DNA of 64,000 nucleotides from Nocardioides marmotae (GTDB lineage Bacteria; Actinomycetota; Actinomycetes; Propionibacteriales; Nocardioidaceae). Numbering within the stretch: the stretch's first letter is position 1; each line of letters opens with the position of its first letter. Shown one piece after another: positions 7,545-15,817 of this stretch. Location: NCBI RefSeq assembly GCF_013177455.1, contig NZ_CP053660.1, positions 4,154,001-4,218,000 of the forward strand. Reading direction: 5' to 3'. The notes under the pieces are model-generated. The model saw only the letters and a list, made by a program, of their open reading frames with translations. It searched no databases and had not been told where the DNA came from. A program made the translations under genes and the position numbers.

Positions 7545-8698
7545 GCAACCAGCTCCGACGACTGCAGGCCACGACCTTCGTGAGCACGCTGGACCGGTTC
7601 GCCATGCCGCCGATGCTGGTGGCGATCGCGCACGACCTGGACGCCCCCCTGAGCGAGGTGGTCCAGGCAGCCGGGGCCTACTTCCTCGTCTACGGGCTGT
7701 GCCAGCCGTTCTGGGGGATGGTCTCCGACCGTCTCGGCCGCGTGCGCACGATGCGGCTGACCCTCCTGGTCGCGGGGCTGCTCGCCCTGATGTCCGCGGG
7801 CGCGTGGTCGCCGCTCTCGCTCGCCGTCGCCCGCGGGCTGGCGGGCGGCTTCTTCGGGGCGGCGTACCCCTCGACGCTGATCTATGTCGGCGACACGGTC
7901 GCGATCGCGGAGCGGCAGCGGGCCATCGCCGGGCTGATGGTCGGCGTGGCCACCGGCACCGCCCTGGCATCGCTGGGGGCAGGCCTGCTCGCCGACCTGG
8001 CCTCGTGGCGGGTGGCGTTCCTGATCACCGGCACCGCCTCCGTCGCGCTCGCCTGGACGCTGCACCGGCTGCCCGAGCCCGACGCGACCATGCGCCCGGG
8101 CTCGGCCCGCGAGGCGGTCGGGACGCTGGCGCGCTCGCCCGTGGCCCTCCTGGTCCTGCTCTTCGCCTTCGTGGAGGGTGCCGTGCTGCTCGGCGGGCTC
8201 ACTCTGCTCCCGCCCGCGGTCGAGAACGCCGGCGCCACCGCAGCCGTCGCCGGCGCGGTCACCGCGGTCTACGGCATCGCGGTCTTCCTCGGAGCGCGCC
8301 TCGTGGGCCGGCTGGCCGCCACCTGGCACCCTTCGCGCCTGATCGCGCTGGGCGCCAGCGCAGCGGTCCTGGGGTGTGGCCTGCTGGCGGTCTCCCAGGA
8401 GCCGCCGATGGCCATCGCGGTGGCCCTCCTGCTGGGCTTGGCGTGGACCTCGATGCACTCCTCCTTGCAGACCTGGGCTACCGAGCTGCTCCCCGCAGCG
8501 CGCGCAACGGTCATCTCGTTCTTCGCCGGGTCGCTGTTCGTCGGCAACGCCCTCGCCGCCGTCGTGGTCGGGGGCCTCGCGGACGCCGGGCGCTACTCGC
8601 TGATCTACGCGGCCTACGCCACCCTCGCCATCCCCCTGGGGCTGGCGGCCGGGTGGCAACGACACCGCTGGCACCGGACCCCCGTCGCAGCGGCCTAG
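7541..8698 (+). CDS. MFS transporter
   Basis: The 385-residue protein shows about 12 hydrophobic segments and the MFS loop 2-3 signature (GMVSDRLGRVRTMR, about 55-70). The start is the GTG of the GTGA overlap with the preceding gene. Its place between a binding-fold protein and a LacI regulator, opposite a catabolic operon, suggests uptake of the cluster's substrate. Export cannot be excluded from sequence. Confidence 0.85.
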   Translation: MSNQLRRLQATTFVSTLDRFAMPPMLVAIAHDLDAPLSEVVQAAGAYFLVYGLCQPFWGMVSDRLGRVRTMRLTLLVAGLLALMSAGAWSPLSLAVARGLAGGFFGAAYPSTLIYVGDTVAIAERQRAIAGLMVGVATGTALASLGAGLLADLASWRVAFLITGTASVALAWTLHRLPEPDATMRPGSAREAVGTLARSPVALLVLLFAFVEGAVLLGGLTLLPPAVENAGATAAVAGAVTAVYGIAVFLGARLVGRLAATWHPSRLIALGASAAVLGCGLLAVSQEPPMAIAVALLLGLAWTSMHSSLQTWATELLPAARATVISFFAGSLFVGNALAAVVVGGLADAGRYSLIYAAYATLAIPLGLAAGWQRHRWHRTPVAAA

Positions 8699-8701
8699 GA
8701 T
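8696..8701 (+). promoter_or_regulatory. -10 hexamer (TAGGAT) for the LacI gene
   Basis: TAGGAT ends 7 nt before an in-frame GTG at 8709 and overlaps the stop of the MFS gene. The layout matches other TAGGWT-N6/7-start sites in this window, and supports a separate leaderless transcript for the regulator. Confidence 0.42.
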
Positions 8702-8708
8702 GCCCCCT

Positions 8709-9725
8709 GTGCAGACCCCGACGCTCCGGGACGTGGCCGAGGCGGCGGGCGTTCATCCGGCCACGGCCTCCCGCGCGTTGAACCCCGGGACCCGCGGGCT
8801 GGTCAACGCCGACACGGCGCGGCGGGTGATCAAGGTCGCGGAGTCGCTGGGCTACCGGCCCAACCCGATCGCCCGGAGCCTGAAGACCGCCAAGTCCGGC
8901 ACGGTCGGGCTGGTCATCCCCGACCTGACGAACCCCCTCTTCCCTCCCATCGTGCGGGGCATCGAGGACGTGCTGGAGCCGGCGGGCTACAGCGGCCTGA
9001 TCGTCAACACCGACAACGACCCGAACCGCGAGCGCCAGCAGATCGAGTCCCTGCGCTCGCGGCAGGTCGAGGGCCTGATCGTGGCGACCGCGCGGCTCGA
9101 CCACCCACTGCTCGCCCAGCTGCACCGCGAGGGGGTGCCGATGGTGATGGTCAATCGGCGGCCCGACGGGGTCGACGTCCCCTCGATCACCCCGGACGAC
9201 GCCACGGGCATCGAGCTCGCCGTCGACCACCTCGCGGCCCTCGGACACCGGCGCATCGCCCACCTCGCCGGTCCCCTGAGCACCTCGACCGGACTGGTGC
9301 GGGCCCGGGCGTTCCGCAGCGCGATCCGCGACCGCGGCCTCGACGACGACCCCGCTCTGGTCATCGGCTGCGACTCCTGGACCGAGGACGCCGGTGCCGG
9401 CGCCCTGCGCACCCTGCTCGACCGCGGCGCGGACTTCACGGCCGTGGTCGCGGGCAACGACCTGATCGCCCTCGGGTGCTACGACGTGTCCACCGAGCGC
9501 GGGTTCGACTGCCCGACCGATCTCAGCGTCGTCGGCTTCAACGACATGCCGTTCCTGGACAAGCTCCGTCCACCGCTCACCACGGTGGCGGTCCCCCACC
9601 AGCTGATCGGCGCGGAGGCGGCGCGGCTGCTCCTCGACGCCATCGCCGAGCCGGCTCGGCCGGCCCGCTCGGTCCAGCTCCCGCTGACCCTGGTGGTCCG
9701 AGGGTCCACCGCAGCGCCCTCCTGA
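8709..9725 (+). CDS. LacI-family transcriptional regulator
   Basis: This is a LacI/GalR regulator of 338-341 residues. The N-terminal helix-turn-helix and hinge are clear (TLRDVAEAAGVHPATASRAL, then GYRPNPIARSLKT), followed by a periplasmic-binding-type effector domain (GLVIPDLTNPLFPPIV to the C-terminus). The GTG at 8709 is preferred because it follows a TAGGAT -10 hexamer by 7 nt. An ATG at 8700 would add only MPP. Its likely operators are at 6537-6550 and 6607-6620, so it probably controls its own operon and the hydrolase operon. The effector would be the cluster's substrate or an intermediate. Confidence 0.9.
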   Translation: MQTPTLRDVAEAAGVHPATASRALNPGTRGLVNADTARRVIKVAESLGYRPNPIARSLKTAKSGTVGLVIPDLTNPLFPPIVRGIEDVLEPAGYSGLIVNTDNDPNRERQQIESLRSRQVEGLIVATARLDHPLLAQLHREGVPMVMVNRRPDGVDVPSITPDDATGIELAVDHLAALGHRRIAHLAGPLSTSTGLVRARAFRSAIRDRGLDDDPALVIGCDSWTEDAGAGALRTLLDRGADFTAVVAGNDLIALGCYDVSTERGFDCPTDLSVVGFNDMPFLDKLRPPLTTVAVPHQLIGAEAARLLLDAIAEPARPARSVQLPLTLVVRGSTAAPS

Positions 9726-9840
9726 GGATTCCGGGAGCGCCGCGGAGCGGTCGTAGAATCTGCGCCGCACAGGGTTCTGCGCGTTCTCGGAGGTGGGTAC
9801 GGCGCGCGCCGATCCGCCGTACCCGAAAGGCCCCTGCAGC

Positions 9841-11109
9841 GTGACCCCCCTCGCCTCCTACCGTCGACTCCTCGAGATCGCCGGCCCCGCCTACGTCGTC
9901 GTGGCGTTCCTCGGCCGACTCCCCCTGGCCATGAGCCAGCTCGGCACCCTCCTGCTCGTCTCCACCGCCACCGGCAGCTACGGCCTCGGCGGCCTGAGCG
10001 CCGGCGCGCTCGCGGTCGCCAACGCCGCCGGGGCCCCGGTCGCCGGCGCAGTGGCCGACCGCACCGGCCAACGGCCGGTCGTCCTGGCCCAGTCCCTCGC
10101 CGGCGCCGTCGGCCTGGCCGCGCTCGTCGCCGTCGTGCAGGCCGGGGCGGCCGACGCGCTGGTCGTGCTCACCGCGGCGCTGACCGGGCTGGTGCTGCCG
10201 CAGGTCGGCCCGCTCGCGCGGGTCCGCTGGCGCCCGCTCACCCGCGGGACGGGGCCGCTGCAGCGGCGACTCGTCGACGCGGCGTTCTCCTACGAGGGCG
10301 CGGCCGACGAGGCGTCCTTCGCCATCGGCCCGGCCCTCGTCGGCCTCACCGTCGCCCTGGTCTCCCCCGGCGGCGCGCTGCTGGTCGCGGCCGGGCTGCT
10401 GGCGGTCTTCGGCACGGCCTTCGCCCTCGACCCCTCCGCCGCACTCACCCGCCGCGGCTCGGTGCCGCTGCCGACCGGGCGGCTGGTCACCGCGGTCTTC
10501 GTCGTGCTCGCGCTGGCGCAGGTCTCGATCGGCATGCTCTTCGGCGCCACCCAGACCGGCGCGACCGTGCTCGCGAACGACGCCGGGCGACCCGGCGCGG
10601 CCGGCCTGGTCCACGCCACGCTGGGCGTCGGCAGCGCGGTGGCGGGCATCGCGACGGCGTACCTCCCCGCGCGCATCGGGCACGAGCGCCGCTCGCTGGT
10701 CGCCGCCTCGGCGCTGCTCGTGCTCTCCCTGCCGCTGCTGCTCGTCGACTCCCTGCTCGGGGCGACCGCGACCGTGCTGGTGCTCGGCTGCGCGGTGGCG
10801 CCCTACATGATCGGGATCTTCTCCCTCGCCGAGCGGGTCGTCCCGCCCGCCCGCGTCGGCGCGGCGATGACGACGCTGGCCAGCGCGACCGGGCTGGGCT
10901 ACGCGCTCGGCTCCAGCCTCGCGGGCCGGCTCGCCGACGCCGACGGGGCGACCGCGGCCTTCGGCGTCACGGTCGGCGCGAGCGTGCTCGCCGTCGTGCT
11001 GATGACCACGCAGCAGGGCCGCCTGCACCGTGCGGTGCAGACGGCCCTGGTGACCGAGCAGGAGCGGGATCAGGCCGCGGCGGCGACCTCGGTGCGCTCG
11101 CCGCTCTGA
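9841..11109 (+). CDS. MFS transporter
   Basis: The 422-residue protein has about 12 transmembrane segments and a loop 2-3 of the form GAVADRTGQRPVV. The GTG at 9841 is chosen because it has an AAAGG site about 10 nt upstream and begins just before the first helix. An in-frame GTG at 9793 lacks this. It stands alone after the LacI gene, and its 3' end overlaps the convergent desaturase by 40 bp. Substrate unknown. Confidence 0.82.
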   Translation: MTPLASYRRLLEIAGPAYVVVAFLGRLPLAMSQLGTLLLVSTATGSYGLGGLSAGALAVANAAGAPVAGAVADRTGQRPVVLAQSLAGAVGLAALVAVVQAGAADALVVLTAALTGLVLPQVGPLARVRWRPLTRGTGPLQRRLVDAAFSYEGAADEASFAIGPALVGLTVALVSPGGALLVAAGLLAVFGTAFALDPSAALTRRGSVPLPTGRLVTAVFVVLALAQVSIGMLFGATQTGATVLANDAGRPGAAGLVHATLGVGSAVAGIATAYLPARIGHERRSLVAASALLVLSLPLLLVDSLLGATATVLVLGCAVAPYMIGIFSLAERVVPPARVGAAMTTLASATGLGYALGSSLAGRLADADGATAAFGVTVGASVLAVVLMTTQQGRLHRAVQTALVTEQERDQAAAATSVRSPL

Positions 11110-12326
11110 CGACGGGCGAGCTGGTCGAGCCGGGCCTGCGCGGCGCGGCGGGTCCGGCGGTCGCCGGTCGCCATCTTCCACAGCAGTGCGAGCTGCTGCG
11201 GGGCGTTGGTCGGCGTGGTGGTGGCCAGCCAGCCGTTCGGCAGCGAGAGCCGGACGACCTTGTGCCAGGCGCTGGCGACCTGCTGCGGGAAGGGCGCCTC
11301 GTGGTAGTTGAGCTCGTACTTGTCGAACAGCGCCTTGACCTTCGGCGCGACCTCGGCGTAGCGGTTCGAGGGCAGGTCGGGGAAGAGGTGGTGCTCGATC
11401 TGGTGGGAGAGGTTGCCGGTCATCAGGTGCATGGCCTTGGAGCCGGAGATGTTGGCCGAGCCGAGCATCTGGCGCAGGTACCACTCACCGCGCGTCTCCT
11501 TCTCCGGCAGCGCGGCCTTCTCGAAGGTCTCCACGCCCTCGGGGAAGTGACCGCACATGATCACCGAGTGCGACCACAGGTTGCGCACCAGGTTGGCGAC
11601 GAAGTTGGCCGCGAGGGTCGGCACGAAGGAGCCGGTGGGGATCGCCAGCGCCGGGTTGACCACGTAGTCCTTGGTGGCCTGCTTGCGGATCTTGCGCAAC
11701 GTGTTCTTGGCGTTCTTCTTGAACGTCTCGCTGCGCTTCTCCTTGGGGATGCGCAGGTTCTTGCCGAGCTCGAGGTCGTAGGCCGCGATGCCGTACTCGA
11801 AGAAGCAGGCGTTGACGAAGTTCAGCAGCGGCTGCGCGAGGTACATCGGGTGCCAGCGCTGGTCCTCGTCCATGCGCATGATGCCCCAGCCGAGGTCGTT
11901 GTCCTTGCCCACGATGTTCGTGTAGGTGTGGTGGACCTCGTTGTGCGAGTGCTTCCAGCCCTCCGCGGTCGAGGCGTTGTCCCACTCCCAGGTGGTGGAG
12001 TGGATCTTCGGGTCACGCATCCAGTCCCACTGGCCGTGCATGACGTTGTGCCCGATCTCCATGTTCTCGAGGATCTTGGCGACCGAGAGGCCGATCGTGC
12101 CGGCGATCCACGCCGGGGGCAGCACGCTGACGAGCAGGACGGCGCGGGAGCCGAGCTCGAGCTTGCGCTGGACGTCGACGATCCGACGGATGTACGCCGC
12201 GTCGCGGTCGCCGCGGCTGTCGATGACCTCCTGGCGGATCGCGTCGAGCTCGGCGCCGAGCTGCTCGATGTCCTCCGGCGTGAGGTGGGCCGTGGGGTTC
12301 TCGGGCTTGCGGGTGATCGCGGTCAT
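11070..12326 (-). CDS. membrane fatty-acid (acyl-CoA) desaturase, DesA3-like
   Basis: The 418-residue integral membrane desaturase carries the three histidine boxes: HNVMH (93-97), HNEVHH (128-133) and HQIEHH (308-313), which bind the di-iron centre. Two hydrophobic zones flank the first boxes and lie around 225-255. The product is probably a delta-9-type unsaturated acyl chain made with O2. The gene next upstream encodes a ferredoxin/NAD(P)H reductase, the same pairing as DesA3 with Rv3230c in Mycobacterium tuberculosis, where the reductase supplies electrons. An AGGAGATCTCC leader gives the ribosome-binding site. The 3' end overlaps the MFS gene tail to tail. Confidence 0.9.
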   Translation of the reverse strand: MTAITRKPENPTAHLTPEDIEQLGAELDAIRQEVIDSRGDRDAAYIRRIVDVQRKLELGSRAVLLVSVLPPAWIAGTIGLSVAKILENMEIGHNVMHGQWDWMRDPKIHSTTWEWDNASTAEGWKHSHNEVHHTYTNIVGKDNDLGWGIMRMDEDQRWHPMYLAQPLLNFVNACFFEYGIAAYDLELGKNLRIPKEKRSETFKKNAKNTLRKIRKQATKDYVVNPALAIPTGSFVPTLAANFVANLVRNLWSHSVIMCGHFPEGVETFEKAALPEKETRGEWYLRQMLGSANISGSKAMHLMTGNLSHQIEHHLFPDLPSNRYAEVAPKVKALFDKYELNYHEAPFPQQVASAWHKVVRLSLPNGWLATTTPTNAPQQLALLWKMATGDRRTRRAAQARLDQLARRQSGERTEVAAAA

Positions 12327-12367
12327 GAGGAGATCTCCTTCGGTCGGTGCGGTCGTCGGAGCGCTGG

Positions 12368-13498
12368 TCAGTGGTCGATCGAGCACGCGCCGGCGGCGGT
12401 GCTGACACAGGTCTGGATGGGCACGCCCTGGGGGCCGGTCTCGCCGGGGACGGCGACGGTGATCGCGCCGTTGCGCAGGTCGCGCACGGCGCCCTCGCGC
12501 ATCGGCAGGACGCAGGCCATGCAGATGCCCATCCGGCACCCGCTCGGCATGAGGACGCCGGCCTGCTCGGCGGCGTCGAGGATCGGGGTGGCGCCGTCGA
12601 CCTCGAGGGTCGCGCCGGAGCCGGCCGCGCCGGTCAGGGTGACGGTGCCGCCGCCCTCGCCGTCGCCGGCCTCGACCAGCACCGGCCGGAACCGCTCGGT
12701 GGTCAGCTCCAGGCCGCGGGCGGTGTGGTGCTCCTCGAGCGCGTCGAGGAGGCCGGCCGGGCCGCAGGCGTAGGTGAGCCGCTCGTCCAGGTCGGGCACG
12801 AGGTCGGCGAGCACGGCGACGTCGAGCAGGCCGTGCTGGTCGTCGAAGCGCTCGACGAGCCGGATCCGCTCGGCGGCGGCGAGCGCCCGGAGCTCGGCGC
12901 GGAAGATCGCCGAGCCCTCGCTGGCGTTGACGTGCACCAGGACGATGTCGGTGGCGGGCGCGGTGGCCTTGGAGTGCAGGTTGCGCAGCATGCCGATGAC
13001 CGGGGTGATGCCGGAGCCGCCGGTGACGAGCAGCAGCTTGGCCGGGAGCGGCTGCGGCAGGACGAACTCGCCCTCGGCCTGGGCCAGCTGGAGCATCTGC
13101 CCCTTGCGCGCGCGGTGGACGAGGTGGTTGCTCACCACGCCGCCCGGGATCGCCTTGACGGTGATGCTGATGCAGCCGTCGGGGCGCGGGCCGTGGGTCA
13201 GGGAGTAGGTGCGCCACAGGCGCACGCCCTCCACGTCGACCCCGACGCGGACGTACTGGCCCGGCACGTGACCGGCCCAGTCGCGACCGGGCTTGAGCAC
13301 GATCGTGGCGGACTCGGGCGTCTCGGGCAGGACCTGGACGATCCGGCCGCGCAGCTCGGCGCCCGCGCGCAGCGGGTGGAAGACGTCGAGGACGTCGTCG
13401 AGCTCCAGCGGGGTGACCGCGGACTCCGCGACCCGGCGCAGGACACCACGGAGCGATCGCCCACGGACGGGGACGGTCGGGTCGGCAGTGATGCTCAT
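12368..13498 (-). CDS. ferredoxin-NAD(P)H reductase partner of the desaturase
   Basis: The 376-residue flavo-iron-sulfur reductase has, in order, an FAD-binding beta-barrel with RTYSL (about 116-120), an NAD(P)H domain with GGSGITPVIGML (about 160), CGPAGLLDAL, and a C-terminal plant-type [2Fe-2S] domain with GCRMGICMAC and a fourth Cys in IQTC. It most likely passes electrons from NAD(P)H to the desaturase encoded 41 bp downstream. Its leader carries TATCTAGGAG just upstream of the ATG, a sequence repeated in mirror image before the divergent PucR-type regulator. Confidence 0.9.
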   Translation of the reverse strand: MSITADPTVPVRGRSLRGVLRRVAESAVTPLELDDVLDVFHPLRAGAELRGRIVQVLPETPESATIVLKPGRDWAGHVPGQYVRVGVDVEGVRLWRTYSLTHGPRPDGCISITVKAIPGGVVSNHLVHRARKGQMLQLAQAEGEFVLPQPLPAKLLLVTGGSGITPVIGMLRNLHSKATAPATDIVLVHVNASEGSAIFRAELRALAAAERIRLVERFDDQHGLLDVAVLADLVPDLDERLTYACGPAGLLDALEEHHTARGLELTTERFRPVLVEAGDGEGGGTVTLTGAAGSGATLEVDGATPILDAAEQAGVLMPSGCRMGICMACVLPMREGAVRDLRNGAITVAVPGETGPQGVPIQTCVSTAAGACSIDH

Positions 13499-13508
13499 GC
13501 ACCCACTC

Positions 13509-13590
13509 TCCTAGATACGAGGGCTAAAGTCCTGTCCGAGTGACGTGAACCGCATGTACTTCGTTGTTCGCAGGTGACAACTATCTAGGA
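13509..13590. promoter_or_regulatory. divergent promoter region with mirrored TATCTAGGA leaders
   Basis: TCCTAGATA (13509-13517) and TATCTAGGA (13582-13590) form a perfect 9-bp inverted repeat with 64 bp between the arms. Each arm supplies the AGGAG ribosome-binding site of the gene it faces: the desaturase reductase to the left and the PucR-type regulator to the right. The arms could be regulator half-sites, -10/ribosome-site composites, or both. Confidence 0.5.
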
Positions 13591-13599
13591 GGAGGCCCG

Positions 13600-14796
13600 G
13601 TGGTACGCCGCGAACCCCGCCAGCTCCCCACCCCCGCCCTGCACCTCCTGCCGGAGGTCGTCGCCGCCATGCGCGAGGACCTGCCGGCCGTCGCCGAGAA
13701 CGTCGTGCGGGCGATCGTCGAGGAGGTACCCAGCTACGTCGCCGCCTTCGAGGGCTCGATGGGCGAGACCATCCGCAACGCCGTGCAGCTCGCCCTCGGC
13801 GGCTTCCTCACCCTCGCGTCCGGCCGCCGCGGCGTCGCCCTGCGGACCCCCGCGCCGGCGATGGAGGGGGCCTACCAGCTCGGCCGCGGCGAGGCGCGCA
13901 GCCAGCGGACCACCGACGCCCTGCTCGCGGCGTACCGGATCGGCGCCCGCGTCTCCTGGCGCGAGATGGCCGGCCGCGCGGTCGACGCCGGCGTCGACGG
14001 GAGCACCCTGGCGGCCTTCGCCGAGCTGGTCTTCGCCTACATCGACGAGCTCTCCGCCGCGAGCGTCGCCGGGCACGAGGACGAGCTGGCCAGCACCGGC
14101 CGCGTGCGCGCCCGGCAGCTGGAGCGGCTCGCGCGGGCCCTGCTGGACGGCTCGGCCGAGGAGGTCGTGCTCGAGGCCGCCGAGCGCGCGGACTGGACGC
14201 CGCCGACCACGCTGACCGCCGTGCTGGTGCCGCGCTCCCAGGCCCGCCCGGTGCTCGGCGTGGTGCCGGCGGCGACCCTCGAGGCCGGCGACCTCGCCGG
14301 GATGGACGAGCTCGGCGTGCTGCTCGTGCCCGACGCCCATGGGCGCAGCCGGTCGGCGCTGCTGCACTCGCTGCGCGGCCGCGGGGCGGTGGCCGGGCCG
14401 GCCCGTCCGTGGCTGGAGGCGCGGACGTCGTACGCCCGGGCCCGCCGCGCGCACGCGCTCGGTCTCGAGGGCGACACCGAGGAGCACCTGCCCGCGCTCG
14501 TGCTCACCGCCGACCCCGAGGCCCTCGCCGACCTGCGCTCCCAGGCGCTGGCGCCGCTGGCGGACCTGCGCCCCGCGGCCGCGGAGAAGCTCACCGAGAC
14601 GCTGCGCTCCTGGCTGCTGCACCAGGGGCGCCGCGAGGACGTCGCCGCCGACCTGTTCGTCCACCCCCAGACCGTGCGCTACCGCCTCGGCCAGCTGCGC
14701 GAGCTGTACGGCGACCGGCTCGAGGACCCGCGCACGGTGCTCGGCCTCACCCTCGCGCTCGGGGTCGCGGAACCCCATGAGGTACCCGATCACTGA
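13600..14796 (+). CDS. PucR/CdaR-type transcriptional regulator
   Basis: The 398-residue protein has an N-terminal all-helical domain (about 1-180), a degenerate GGDEF-like middle region, and a C-terminal PucR-type helix-turn-helix (LLHQGRREDVAADLFVHPQTVRYRLGQLRELYG, about 340-375). The GTG at 13600 is chosen because a strong AGGAGGAGG site sits 5 nt upstream; in-frame codons further up are untenable. It is divergent from the desaturase-reductase operon, which it probably controls. Confidence 0.86.
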   Translation: MVRREPRQLPTPALHLLPEVVAAMREDLPAVAENVVRAIVEEVPSYVAAFEGSMGETIRNAVQLALGGFLTLASGRRGVALRTPAPAMEGAYQLGRGEARSQRTTDALLAAYRIGARVSWREMAGRAVDAGVDGSTLAAFAELVFAYIDELSAASVAGHEDELASTGRVRARQLERLARALLDGSAEEVVLEAAERADWTPPTTLTAVLVPRSQARPVLGVVPAATLEAGDLAGMDELGVLLVPDAHGRSRSALLHSLRGRGAVAGPARPWLEARTSYARARRAHALGLEGDTEEHLPALVLTADPEALADLRSQALAPLADLRPAAAEKLTETLRSWLLHQGRREDVAADLFVHPQTVRYRLGQLRELYGDRLEDPRTVLGLTLALGVAEPHEVPDH

Positions 14797-14891
14797 TCCA
14801 AGATTCATCCAATCCGGCGGCCATCCGGGATCGAACGCCTCTCGCAGTTCCGTTCGATCACCAGGATCTGACCACCAGGAGAGGGAGAACC

Positions 14892-15533
14892 ATGAAGCAC
14901 CGCATCGCCACCGCCGCCGTCACCGCCCTGGCCGCCTCGACCGTCCTCGCCGGCGCCGTCGCGCCCGCCCAGGCCGCCGAGCCCGCCGAGCCCGCCGCGA
15001 AGGCCGGCAACAAGAGCCTGGCCGCCGTCCTCGGCGCCGACGGCACGAAGCTGGACAAGAACTGGAGCGACTTCGACCTCACCGAGGCCGCCGTGCTCGC
15101 CGTTCTCGGCGCCAAGCCGGACAGCCCGGTCGGCCTGCTGACCCAGGGCAACAAGCGGGCCACCGCCTTCGTCCCGACCGACCGCGCCTTCCAGCTGCTG
15201 GTCCAGGACCTCAAGGGCTTCGCCCCGAAGACCGAGGCCAAGACGCTCAAGCAGGTCGCCAAGCTCGGCGTCGACACCATCGAGACCGTGCTGCTCTACC
15301 ACGTCGTGGCGGGCAAGACGCTGACCTCCGACAAGGTCCTCGCCGCCGAGGGCCAGAAGGTCGCGACCGCCCAGGGCGGCTCGATCAAGGTCCACGTCAT
15401 CAAGGGCAAGGTCACGCTCCTCGACGCCGACAAGGACGACCGCAACCCGCGCGTCGTCGTGCTCGACATCAACAAGGGCAACAAGCAGGTCGCCCACGCC
15501 ATCGACCGCGTCCTGCGGCCGGTCGACCTCTGA
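14892..15533 (+). CDS. secreted fasciclin (FAS1)-domain protein
   Basis: The 213-residue protein has a Sec signal peptide (Lys-Arg start, hydrophobic core, AQAAEP cleavage region at about 25-30). One FAS1 domain follows, with TAFVPTDRAF (H1-like, about 90) and LLYHVVAGKTL (YH motif, about 140), then HAIDRVLRP at the end. FAS1 domains mediate adhesion in the envelope. A GGAGAGGGAG site precedes the ATG. A strong hairpin terminator follows at 15601-15634. It is free-standing, with no sign of an anti-sigma partner. Confidence 0.88.
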   Translation: MKHRIATAAVTALAASTVLAGAVAPAQAAEPAEPAAKAGNKSLAAVLGADGTKLDKNWSDFDLTEAAVLAVLGAKPDSPVGLLTQGNKRATAFVPTDRAFQLLVQDLKGFAPKTEAKTLKQVAKLGVDTIETVLLYHVVAGKTLTSDKVLAAEGQKVATAQGGSIKVHVIKGKVTLLDADKDDRNPRVVVLDINKGNKQVAHAIDRVLRPVDL

Positions 15534-15600
15534 GGGCCGGCCGGATCCGGCCTGACTCGGCCTGACCCGGCCCGACCGGGCCTGACCGGGTCACCTCCCG

Positions 15601-15634
15601 CGGGCGGGGCGGACGCGAGCGTCCGTCCCGCCCG
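15601..15634 (+). terminator. hairpin terminator after the fasciclin gene
   Basis: CGGGCGGGGCGGACGC and GCGTCCGTCCCGCCCG pair over 16 positions (15 Watson-Crick, one G.U) around a 2-nt spacer. There is no strong T-tract, as is usual in actinobacteria. Confidence 0.65.
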
Positions 15635-15682
15635 TAGCTTGTCCGCACGCGGGCGTGGACTTCCCCCGGCGACCGGGCACTG

Positions 15683-15817
15683 AGCGAGGGACACGACATC
15701 TGCTCGGAGGGCCCCTGGGTCACCGGGCAGCACACCGACGACCAAGCAGCGCTCGAGCTCCACCCCTCCGCCGGCTGCGAGCAGGCGGTGGCCGACGCGT
15801 TGCAGGAGATGCTGTGA
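15683..15817 (+). pseudogene. remnant of a GDSL/SGNH esterase (C-terminal end only)
   Basis: One frame, ending in TGA at 15815-15817, reads SEGHDICSEGPWVTG, then HPSAGCEQAVADALQEML. This matches the C-terminus of the intact esterase next door (SDGHDVCSEDPWING, then HPLKVGQEAVAGLVLEQL), including the catalytic Asp-x2-His-type end of the fold. No start codon or N-terminal part lies upstream; the homology begins just after the hairpin terminator. The intact gene starts inside this remnant's stop (GTGA). It is probably the 3' end of a decayed tandem duplicate. Confidence 0.55.
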
